Source of the DNA: Chara braunii | Taxonomy: Eukaryota; Streptophyta; Charophyceae; Charales; Characeae | Length of the DNA stretch: 44,270 bases | Assembly: GCA_003427395.1 (NCBI GenBank) | Contig: BFEA01000427.1 | Location: forward strand, 1,010,955-1,055,224 | Reading direction: 5' to 3' | Shown here: piece by piece, positions 33,192 through 41,899 of the stretch | How positions within the stretch are numbered: position 1 is the stretch's first letter | How the letters are laid out: each line of letters opens with the position of its first letter | Translations under genes and position numbers: made by a program | The notes under the pieces: generated by a model | What the model saw: the letters and a program-made list of their open reading frames with translations, nothing else | The model's database searches: none | Told to the model about the DNA's origin: nothing

Positions 33192-34020
33192 AGGCACGAC
33201 TTACCTCCACCTTACGGGAGTTGTCACCTCCCTTCGGTGGGCGTATCCCTGCCAAGCTACCAGTCCACAGTACGAAAGCTAATCAGCTGCAATCGCAGGG
33301 GTGGACCAGCCGAGGGCGTTTCTCGTTCGCTGTAGCATAGAGGGTACGAGCGATTTTACTCCTCTATCGGACCCGCACGTGAACCGACGCCTTGGGCGGC
33401 TGAGGTCCCAAGCACGACTCGTCGCCGGTCAACTAGGACGCACCCCACATACCACGCGTACACCACATCACTAACAAATACAAGACGACACAAAACCAAC
33501 AACGCGACAACACTCCTAGTCCCTTTTGTATCCGTCCCATAACCTTCTGACGCGGAAATCGGATAGGCGATGTGCGCGCGAGACATAGTATAAAAAACCC
33601 ACGCGGACGCAGAGCCTTCCCATATCGACTAGCAATGCATGGATACGCAAGCAGTCATAATGATGACGTACTATGTAGTGCCCATAATCAAGCGGTCCCT
33701 CGTGGGTTCGGGTACCGCTTATGACACTCAAGTGTCATACTCGAAGTATCGTGAAGGTCTACCCCTTCACGATATTGCACGGCTAAAGGAACAGCCGTGC
33801 GGCCTCCGCCGCACTTCTGGTGTTTAGGCTGAGTGTCCTGATGGGCAGGGCAAATAGGCTCTACGTGGGAGGTTATCCCTTCCATACACAGTCTAGGACC
33901 TGGGATGTCCTGGACAAGGACCTCGAATTCAGGCCCAGGAACAACATCCGACTAAGAAATCTTAAAGAAGGGGGGGTTCCTTCCTTTCTCAATTTCAACC
34001 CCTTTTAAACCCTTGAGCGT
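33192..34020. other. Hairpin-rich unknown region, no gene recognised
   Basis: No supported coding frame. Besides the hairpin cluster at 33720-33814, stems are visible at 33337-33367 (ATAGAGG/CCTCTAT) and at about 33391-33413 (CTTGGG/CCCAAG). Base composition is more GC-rich than the DNA after 34020. It does not look like rRNA, tRNA or a known ribozyme; I found no hammerhead core. Confidence 0.5.
33720..33814. other. Cluster of four adjacent hairpins
   Basis: Stem 1: TATGACACT/AGTGTCATA (33720-33739, 2-nt loop). Stem 2: TATCGTGAAGG/CCTTCACGATA (33747-33774, 6-nt loop). Stem 3: GCACGGCT/AGCCGTGC (33777-33800, 8-nt loop). Stem 4: GTGCGGC/GCCGCAC (33797-33814, 4-nt loop), which shares bases with stem 3 and so would be an alternative to it. 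All stems are perfect, and 8 or fewer bases separate stems 1 to 3. Function unknown. Confidence 0.8.
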
Positions 34021-34782
34021 GCACTCCTTAGGCTACGCAAACACCCAAACTTAGGTATGAACGTAAATAGATATATATATATACAGGGGAAATAAATATG
34101 TGACGATCACTTCTCACAATCACAGTGGGACTCCTCTCATCCATACATATGTACGAGATCGCAGACAGTCAAATCCAGAGTCCGAACCACAAAACATACC
34201 TGCAATCACATCAAGGATTCAACCAAAAGTCCACGCACTACACGGGGCCAACTTCAACCAATCTCTGCACTCATACCCCTCGCTTTAGCCATGCAAGCCC
34301 CAACCTTTATCCAACCTTCCATAATTAAATACTCAGTACCTATGTTAAATGACCATTCAATAAAAGTTCGTGTGAAAACCTTAATAAAACAAATGAAAAC
34401 CACCGGGCTAAAGCCTTTAGGTTGAGTGGCGAGAGTCAAATGAGGTTGAGTCATAAACTGACGAATTGGCAACCGACCTGCCATCAGTGATAACAGAAGA
34501 TGATCCTTGTGGGATCAAGTTGAATCTAGCCTAAATCCTTAATCAAGCGATCAAGAGGACCTGTAACACAAGACAGGCCAATCCCCAGGCTAAATCTAGT
34601 CTATGGAGAATAGTCTTTATATCACGATCTCACTCAAACATCGTTCTTAATTAACTAAGCCTGAGTCTACCCCTAAGCAAGTGCCCAAAGAAAGGTAGAC
34701 CCTGGAATAATCTCCTCTATGCAGATTGGATCGCTAGAATTGCCACCTCTCAAAATATAATTTATCTCCTCGTAAACTAAGA
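34021..34782. other. AT-rich intergenic DNA
   Basis: No gene seen. A short (AT)n run lies at 34070-34082. Sequence composition changes at about 34000 from mixed to AT-rich. Confidence 0.5.
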
Positions 34783-35700
34783 AAATTTCGGCAGCGCTTC
34801 CCGTAAGAAAAGTGTCTTTTCAGAATTTATACTAGCTTGAATACAAAATTGAAATGTTCACTTACTCTAGAAAGTTCAATTTTGTCTAAGTCTCTGAATT
34901 AGTAAAAAATTGGGCATCACTTCCTTTAGAAACAGAGACTTTCCAAATTTATATTAAATCAGATATGAGAATCGAAAGCAAAATTTCAGTTCAACTAAAA
35001 CAAATTTTAACTAACTCCTTAGATTTGTAGAAATTTCGGCAGCACTCCCTTTATAAAAGTGTTATGCCAAGATTTATACAAAGCTATGTTCAGGATCTAA
35101 TATGACTTTGACTTCTCAAGATCCAATTTTGTTTAACTCCATGATTTTTGTGTAGCACACTGAATATGTTCGGAGCTTTTTCGAATGTCTGAACATGTTC
35201 AGGTGTTCGGCCGAACACCTCCCGAACGCGTTTGGCCGAACATTTAAAAAAAAAAAAAAAAAAAAAAAATTAACTCGGGTTTGGTTACGAATTTGAGCAT
35301 ACCTCTCAGGCAAAAGTTGTTTGTATTAGCATTTTACATAACATATATGTTTTTAAGATTTTTTTTAATAATTTTTTATTCTTTTTTAATATTTTTATGT
35401 TCGCTTTAGGAGAGTTTTAGCGCTCGTTCGCGTTCAGTCCCGAACGTTAGGATTCGGTCACCGAACCCGAACATGATGCTACACTGCCTGATTTAGCAAA
35501 AATTTGGGCAACACTCCCTTTAGAAAAGGAGGTTTTCCAGATTGTTACTAAGCCATATATAAAGTTTAGACAAATTGAACTTTGACAAGTCGAAATTCGA
35601 TTAACTCCTTGGATTTGCAGAAATTTCGGCAGCGCTTCCCGTAGAAAGAGTAACTTACCAAAATTTATACAAAGCCAAGTATAAAAAATAATCCCAGAAA
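34783..35700. repeat. Array of five 120-bp repeats
   Basis: A unit with the core AAATTTCGGCAGCGCTTCCC, followed by a GTAGAAA-like word and TTTATAC.AAGC.A, occurs at about 34783, 34904, 35030, 35497 and 35619. Spacing is 121, 126, 467 and 122 bp. The one long interval becomes 120 bp when the inserted MITE (339 bp) and its 8-bp target duplication are subtracted. Units are diverged, so the array is old. No coding potential is evident. Confidence 0.85.
35148..35486. mobile_element. hAT-like MITE, 339 bp
   Basis: Ends: TTGTGTAGCA at 35148 and, on the other strand, CAGTGTAGCA at 35486, with further internal similarity (ATGTTCGG). Flanks are CATGATTT (35140-35147) and CCTGATTT (35487-35494), an 8-bp target-site duplication with one mismatch. 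An 8-bp duplication and a terminus of the form CARNG are typical of hAT transposons. There is no transposase; the inside holds two perfect palindromes (CTGAACATGTTCAG at 35189-35202 and AGGTGTTCGGCCGAACACCT at 35201-35220) and 24 A in a row. Its removal restores the period of the host array, independent proof of insertion. Confidence 0.8.
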
Positions 35701-35968
35701 ATGCGAGAATTCACCTAAGCAAAATAAAGTTAGCTTAGAAAAATGCAGAAATTGAACTAACTCCTATCGCTCTAGCACATGACGAGCAACTAAAGCAACT
35801 ACCTGTCCAAACTGAAACTCAGACTAAGTAGTAATCTCACTCAGCCACATGCAAGACCAAACCACAAAGAGTAAGTACCCTCACCATCCCCAAGTCAAAA
35901 TCCTCATAGATAGTTCATGAAACTTTCAGATGATTTAACCCTTATACCCAGCTTACATATAGCATGGT

Positions 35969-36719
35969 GCTAGACCATTCAACTTAAAAACAATGTCTAG
36001 CATGCCTTTAGGATATACACGAACAGGTTGCACAACTACTTTTCTTTGGGAATATGACTAGACCATTCAGCGTAGAAACAATGTCTAGTCGCCCTGAACT
36101 ATTTAATAGTTAAAATTTAATAATTTCTGACTTCGTTTTGAAAAGAAATGAAAATAAGCGCAGGGGATTGAGACATTCAGCTTAGAAACAATGCTCAACT
36201 TTCCCAGATTACTTCCAATTATACTTCGTAATTTTCTTTCTCTTCTTAGTGATATGACTTAGCGTTGGACCATTCAACTTAGAAACAATGTCCAACTGCC
36301 AGTTCACATGCAAGTATAAGAAAGTATTTCCTCTTATACTCAGTTTATACTTGTGTGCGTGGTTTTCAGGCTAAACCATTCAACTTACAAACAACGCTTA
36401 GCCTTAGATAAAAAATCCTCCCTCAAAAATAAAACAAAAGACTGAACCATTCAGCTTAGAAACAATGTTCAGCCTATCCTGAAACCATTCAAAGCATGAA
36501 GTTGGATTCTTCAGCCCAACTTCAGTCAGAAACCCCAAAAGAAACATACAGACCAAGCCATTCACTTAGAAACAATGCTTGGTCCCAAAGATCAGTCAGG
36601 CGAACCCTCGAAAATAAACATAGCAACCAGGTCATTCAGCTTAAAAACAATGACTGGTCTTTCATAAAATAGTTAAATAAACATAGCCCTGGGTCATTTA
36701 CCTTAGAAACAATGCCTAG
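35969..36719. repeat. Array of nine hairpins with a conserved loop and different self-complementary stems
   Basis: The core CATTCARCTTAGAAACAATG recurs nine times. Its ends (CATT/AATG) can pair, and the bases outside it extend the stem with a different sequence in each copy: GCTAGAC/GTCTAGC (35969-36001), GACTAGAC/GTCTAGTC (36056-36090), TTGAG/CTCAA (36168-36198), GTTGGAC/GTCCAAC (36264-36296), AGGCTAA/TTAGCCT (36368-36404), CTGAAC/GTTCAG (36442-36472), GACCAAGC/GCTTGGTC (36551-36584), ACCAG.TC/GACTGGT (36626-36658) and CTGGG.C/GCCTAG (36689-36719). Spacing is 63-112 bp. A further stem with another loop, TGAAGTTGG/CCAACTTCA, lies at 36497-36524. No coding frame. Nature unknown. Confidence 0.85.
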
Positions 36720-36911
36720 TCCTTGGTTGACCCGGTCAAACGCATGCAAACTGCCTTCCTCCCATCTTCCCCTAGTTCATCCCTTAGTCTGCTTTCAATC
36801 AAAATAAAGAGAAACTTAGGTTTTTCACACATATTCCTTTCATTTAGTCTGATTAGATTCTGAAAAGAAAGCAAAAGTCATAAGGAAACACATGCATACA
36901 TCAGTCAAACT

Positions 36912-36994
36912 AATCTAGTCGGATACTCAGACATTATTTAATGGCCAGCGTTCAGGGACTTCCAATCTAGTCGGATACTCAGACATTATTTAAT
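36912..36994. repeat. 31-bp direct repeat
   Basis: An identical 31-bp sequence beginning AATCTAGTCGGATACTCAG is at 36912-36942 and 36964-36994, with 21 bp between. It contains the ATACTCAG word that dominates the arrays downstream. Confidence 0.95.
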
Positions 36995-37014
36995 CCAATG
37001 CTCAGGCATTTATT

Positions 37015-37190
37015 CGGTTGAATACTCAGATGAGTTGAATAATCAGACATTGCTCAGTCGGACACTCAGATGATACCCTGATTAATACTCAGATAATACT
37101 TCATCAAGTACTCAAGGAAATACTCGAGGCGGTGTTCCGAAGAGTATTCAGAACTGTACTTGATACTCAAAAGCAGTGCTCAGAAAAGCC
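37015..37190. repeat. 12-bp repeat array, block 1
   Basis: From about 37090 units of roughly 12 bp follow, most starting TC or TT and ending in AC or GT (TCAAGGAAATAC, TCGAGGCGGTGT, TCAGAACTGTAC). The preceding 75 bp have irregular copies of the ACTCAGA word. Confidence 0.75.
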
Positions 37191-37313
37191 CTTCGTGCTG
37201 TATTCATTACCCAAGACATTACCAAAGTGCTCAAGGCATTATCCAAACAGCAAACAACCAGGGAAACTAGACTCAGTGACATACATGACTCTATCAACTT
37301 TGAACGGCACCAG

Positions 37314-37430
37314 AATGAACTCTCCTCCCCGCGGGCAACAGATTGAACTCTCTTCCCCGCGGCGTGTGAACACGGGAACCCACGGTTCTCAGTCGTTTGT
37401 TTGAACACGGTAACTCACGATTCTCATATA
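37314..37430. repeat. Two pairs of short direct repeats
   Basis: TTGAACTCTC.TCCCCGCGG occurs twice (near 37314 and 37342), followed by two copies of TTTGAACACGG.AAC-type 25-bp words ending in TTCTCA (near 37366 and 37400). They lie between the two 12-bp arrays. No coding frame is supported. Confidence 0.6.
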
Positions 37431-37504
37431 TTTATCCTGGCAGTAGGTTGAGGCCCCTTTTGTTGTTTGATGACATGTGAAGAGACGTTTCCATGACTTG
37501 ATAC

Positions 37505-37690
37505 TCGGAACCATACTCAAGGCTATACTCGGAACTACACTTAGAATCATACTCAGAACCGTGCTCGAGGTTGTACTCAAGATAGTACTTAGAGTAATGT
37601 TCAGTGTCCAAGATAGTACTCAGTATAGTACTCCGGGCGACATTCAGTACTCAAAGCAGTGCTCAGGACAGTGTTCAAAACAGTGTTCAG
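37505..37690. repeat. 12-bp repeat array, block 2
   Basis: About 15 units with a period of exactly 12 bp, for example TCGGAACCATAC (37505), TCAAGGCTATAC (37517), TCGGAACTACAC (37529) and TTAGAATCATAC (37541), interrupted by one 19-bp and one 7-bp unit. Because 12 is a multiple of three the array leaves open frames on both strands with a four-residue period; these are compositional and are not called as genes. Confidence 0.9.
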
Positions 37691-37898
37691 CTGCCACCCA
37701 GTCACTACTTGATTATTATATTAATCACTATATGGTCATCAATTTAATCAACAATCAGCAACCATCCAGCAGTTTGAAGCAACTTTCAGAGCGGCAATTC
37801 TAGCAGCAGCAGTCAATCGGTAACCAAACAGCGGACTAACAACAATCAAGTCAGCAAGCAAGCCAGAGATAATTCAGCGGATACCAGACATTTTTCTC

Positions 37899-38546
37899 AT
37901 GAGTACAGTTCACTCATTCTCAGTCAGCGAGTCCGTGTTGACAAATCTCAACCAACTCTCTTGCAAAGAGGTTTTTCGCTATCGTTATGTCAGTGCCATT
38001 GGCTTCAGACAGGGAGACCTGTCAATCTTCGTTGTCCAGACCAGTTTTGCTGACGGTACTATCCATGACCTGAGGCCTTATCTGAAAAAGGGTAAGGAGG
38101 CACATGATCATTTTGACGCAGTGTGAATCTCCGCCACCAGGTATCTGGAGCAGAAGGAGAGGGAGCTCGATGAGAGCAGCATAACGTTGATCCGCAGCTT
38201 TGGGCCCAAGCTCTATACTGACTATCCCAAGCCTCCTGTTCCTTTCCTTCTCACTGATGGCACAGGTTGGCATGATATGATTGGCTTGGCAGAGTGGTAC
38301 ATCTCTCCAGCAGTGATCGACATTAAGGCACTGACCGAGCCCACCGAGTACCCCTACCTCAGACGAGGGGTCTTTTCAGTGGATGGGCTGCCTACTTTGT
38401 GGGAGGAGTTTTGCTCCATGGTTAACTTCCGTGTCATGTATCTGGATGGTCATGCTCAGAGCTTGCTGGCTTCAGGTGGCTTTTTGTCACGAGGCCTCAA
38501 TCTCAGACTGTACGCGGGCGTGGGTCACAACATCAGAGATGAATAG
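37899..38546 (+). pseudogene. Unrecognised 216-codon reading frame with one internal stop
   Basis: One frame runs from ATG at 37899 to a stop at 38544-38546, broken only by TGA at 38124-38126, which could come from CGA. The predicted protein looks coding: mixed composition, no repeats, charged and aromatic residues spread evenly (KEVFRYRYVSAIGFRQGDL, LEQKERELDESSITLIRSF, WEEFCSMVNFRVMYLDGHA). It is more GC-rich than the AT-rich repeats before it and the AT-rich 400 bp after it. I do not recognise a family and see no signal peptide, membrane segment or metal-binding motif. It may be a host-gene exon, a captured fragment, or an extra ORF of a retroelement upstream of element C. Reading through the TGA is not assumed. 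Confidence 0.5.
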
Positions 38547-38959
38547 CAAGATGAGAGATTGAGAGAGAGATTGCCTAGAGGGATGAGTGAGAACTCATGA
38601 GATGTGTTGATCATGCCTGCTTATGTGTACTTTCTGAGATTATTATGAGTTCTCATTCTTCCCTTATTCATCTTGTCTTTGCCTTGAGTCAGTTGGTCTT
38701 GATCTCCTCCTTGACGTTGCTTGATGTTTATGTTCTCTTTTGTTGATTATGTCACAGTTCTCAAATTCCTAAATTGACATCTTGATACACACATGGCATA
38801 TTTAATTTGATTTTTATTATCTGCAATATCATTGTTGTTCTGAATCACAATTAAAGATTCCTAAGACCGGGGACCGGCGAAAACCGCAATTGAAGGGTCT
38901 CGCTCGAAGCCGGACGCACACAACAGGAAGGGATTTGCTGATTTAATTTATTTTATTTA
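38547..38959. other. AT-rich spacer before element C
   Basis: No gene recognised. A GC-rich island with GGGGACCGGCGAAAACCGC lies at about 38869-38888. The start of element C is unclear, and neither an LTR border nor a primer-binding site could be found. Confidence 0.4.
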
Positions 38960-38984
38960 TTGCAATCACATCCAAAAATCCTGC

Positions 38985-39479
38985 ATGACAGCCTGTTGGT
39001 TTTCCGGTCGCCTGAAGTGGCCCGACTGGAAAAAGTGCGACAGCGCGACCATTTTGGCTCGGCGTGGGTGTTTGTGTTGCTGCCAGGACGGTCATACCTC
39101 CTCGCGGTGCCCTTACACTGCTGCCCTCGACCGCCACTATGTTGAGCTCTCTCGTCAGCGTCGTGCTCAGTTCCCCCCCCGGCGCCTCGCATCCCTGCGG
39201 CGCCTCCTAGCCACGGTGCAGTGTACATCTGCGCCCACCTCAGAAGTCGGTTTCCCGACATCTCCGTCGCGGTTTGCCCCTCTTGCTACTAGAGTTGAGG
39301 TATCGCAGGACCCGACAAGTGTACACAGCCCTCTGTCGCAGTACCGTCTGCGTCTCCGCAGACCACCGTCTCCCCTCCTACCTCTCCGCGATTACCGACA
39401 CGTCAAGCCATTTGCTCAGCCCGTTGCAGCGAGTAGCTTGAGACTTGTGAGGACGTTGTGTCCTCCCTTCTGGACTTGA
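38985..39479 (+). pseudogene. Gag nucleocapsid remnant of element C
   Basis: Only the end of gag is left. A zinc knuckle C-x2-C-x4-H-x4-C is visible in CLCCCQDGHTSSRC, about 30 residues from the first ATG at 38985, followed by a basic, Ser/Pro-rich region. The frame ends at 39479, and a shift joins it to the protease frame, in which a TAG at 39497-39499 replaces an expected CAG. The capsid part of gag is absent, so the copy is 5'-truncated or rearranged at about 38960. Confidence 0.7.
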
Positions 39480-39481
39480 GC

Positions 39482-40251
39482 ATGCTCCAGGCTCGTTAGG
39501 AGCGACTCACCCTCCATGTCGCTGCACTGCGTCGCCTTCTCGCCATCCTCTCTGACCCTGATCGCACCCTCCTGATCATTTCAGTACGACTGGGGACCTC
39601 CACGAGGGTGTACTCAGTGCTGTGGGATTCCGGTTCTCAGGGCGACTTCATTCACCCACGTATGCTGAAAGAAGCCCACTTACCCACAACAGGGTCTCCG
39701 ACTCCCATCTCCGTTACCCTAGGAGATGACAAGACCCAACGCTTCTTCGATCAGACGGTTGCCGACCTCCCTTTCTTCCTCACTCTCGAACCGACTGATC
39801 GTCCCCTGGCGTCTCGTTGCCACCGCTCCTCTACACATTTCGATGTGATGGAGACAGGGTACGATTTCATTCTCGGTACTCCGTGGTCTCGTCGGTTCCG
39901 AAGCACCGAGGCCGATTGGGCGGCCAACACTTTCGTTCTCAGAACGAAGTATGAACAAACGTATCGCATACTTTTTATAGGTACCACTGCGACACCACTC
40001 CCCGATCCTCCTCCCCCGGAGCCTTCCGTGCCCACACCATCTCCTACTATCGCCATCACCTCGCCTCGGCAGTTCGCCCACTTCATCCGACAGGACGATG
40101 TCACCTTCTTTACGGTGAACGTTACGGATTTTTTGCACTATGATCCACCCTGTCCAGACGCCGAGCTCATATCTCTGGATCCAGATCCTCCTTCTATCTC
40201 CATGACTTTCATCTCTACTTCCCTCCCTCCGCCGTCGTCGAGTCCACCTCG
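39482..40251 (+). pseudogene. Protease domain of element C
   Basis: The retropepsin active site is intact (VLWDSGSQGDFIHPRML, around 39620), followed by a flap region and YDFILGTPWSRRF, the second signature. After about residue 140 comes a Pro/Ser/Thr-rich linker. The frame beginning upstream (LTLHVAALRRLLAILS) lies in phase. The frame stays open in the database-style reading to 40504, but the true coding moves to another frame near 40250, where the reverse transcriptase region starts. Confidence 0.85.
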
Positions 40252-41880
40252 TTGCCGTGCGCTGACGCTGACGCTGAGGAACTCGCACGTTATACAACCG
40301 ACCTGGAGCCCGCAGTTCGTGACCTCATTCGAGAGTACCACGCCGTTTTCCCATCCTCGTTCTCGTACGCTGGCATCCCACCGATGCGCGACGTCGAGCA
40401 CTCCATCCAGCTTGTGTCTGACTATCGTGTTCACCACCAAGCACCCTACAGACTCTCAATCCTCGAGGCCACTGAACTCAAGCGTCAGCTTGAGGAGCTC
40501 CTGAGACTGGGTTTCATTAAACCCAGCAACGCCCCGTGGGGTGCACCCGTCCTCTTTGCTCGCAAAACGGATGGAACTCTTCGTCTCTGCATCGACTATC
40601 GTGGTCTTAACCGCTATACGGTAAGAACTACCCCATGCCTCGTTCCGACGAGCTGTTCGACCGCCTAGCAGGCAACCGCTTCTTTACAAAGATTGATCTT
40701 CGTAGTGGTTACCATCAGATCCGCGTTGCTGCAGCAGACTAGCCGAAGACAGCGTTCCGATCGCGCTTCGGCCACTATGAGTTTATGGTGATGCCATTCA
40801 GCCTCACCAACGCACCACCTTCCAGAGGGCGATGAACGACATCATCAGGGGCATCCTGGAGCAGTATGTTCTCGTCTACCTCGACGATATCTTGATCTAC
40901 AGTCGTACCCTTGAGGAGCATCTCAGACACCTCCGCGACGTCCTTGACCGCTTGCGCAGACATGGCTTCTACGCCAAGCTGAGCAAGTGCCGTCTTGCCC
41001 AGCACAAAGTGGGTTTTTTGGGACAATACGTGTCTGACGAGGGTCTCCACATGGACGACGCGAAGATCATTGCTATTGCGGAGTGGCCCGTCCCCACATC
41101 CGCCAAGCAGCTTCGCAGTTTCTTAAGCCTCACTAGTTACTATAGTAACTTCATCCAGGGATATGCTAGGTATTCCTACGTCCTTACCTCCACCCTCCTC
41201 TGGAAGAACCTGCAATGGGTTTGGACACCCCTCCACGAGGACGCCTTCCACGCCCTCAAGAAGGTAGTGACATGTGCACCGGTTCTTCACCTACCCGATT
41301 TTGATCGCCCTTATATCCTTACCACCGATGTGTCAGACTTTGGTGTAGGAGCAGTGCTTTCTCAAATTTCCCCCCCCTCTCCTGATTCCTCTCACCCTCG
41401 CATCCCTCGCTTCCCACCCCCTACCCCTACCACTGCTTCCCGCCTGACGCCTATTCGTCCAGCTACCGACGAGCCTTCTATTGACTATTCTCCTACCATC
41501 GCCAAGGACGGCACTGTCGAGTCTCGCTCAGGCGATTGTCCGATAGCCTTCTACTCCCGTCAGCTCCTGTCTGCCGAGATAAACTACACTGCTGATGACG
41601 GTGAGGTTCTCGCAGTAGTTTATGCCACTTGGCACTGGCATCACTACCCGCACGAGGCACCATTCATGGTGCGCTCGGACAACTCTGTTGTCCATGTTTT
41701 TCTAACAAAGTCGAAGCTCATTCCTCGACAGGCTCGCTAGTGGCGCGACCTATCCGAGTTTAGTTTCACCACTGAGCACATCAAGGGTGAGACCAATCGG
41801 GTCGCAGATGCCTTATCCCGACGCCTTGACCATAACCTGGAGCAGATCCAGCTTGCTGTCATCTCGGTCACCACCGTCCA
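40252..41880 (+). pseudogene. Reverse transcriptase and RNase H of element C, with a long RNase H insert
   Basis: The RT reads [19 protein letters not shown] and [15 protein letters not shown] (40252-40630), loses one base near 40621, continues as [27 protein letters not shown], a TAG at 40740-40742, then [17 protein letters not shown], and shifts again to the catalytic VLVYLDDILIYS (about 40865-40905). FLSLTSYYSNFI and YILTTDVSDFGVGAVLSQ mark the end of RT and the start of RNase H. After AVLSQ an insert of about 60 residues rich in Pro, Ser and Thr lies before PIAFYSRQLL, where other gypsy proteins have only a few residues. The frame has a TAG at 41738-41740 (expected CAG) and ends near ETNRVADALSRR. 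Confidence 0.9.
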
Positions 41881-41899
41881 CCACTCGGTGACCGACGAG

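Noticed and set aside
33192-34020. Hammerhead ribozyme or retrozyme in the hairpin-rich region
   Set aside because: No CUGANGA core with a matching GAAA was found; the nearest word, CTGATGG, does not fit.
37477-37803. Frame encoding a four-residue hydrophobic repeat
   Set aside because: It is produced by the 12-bp DNA array, and the opposite strand is equally open.
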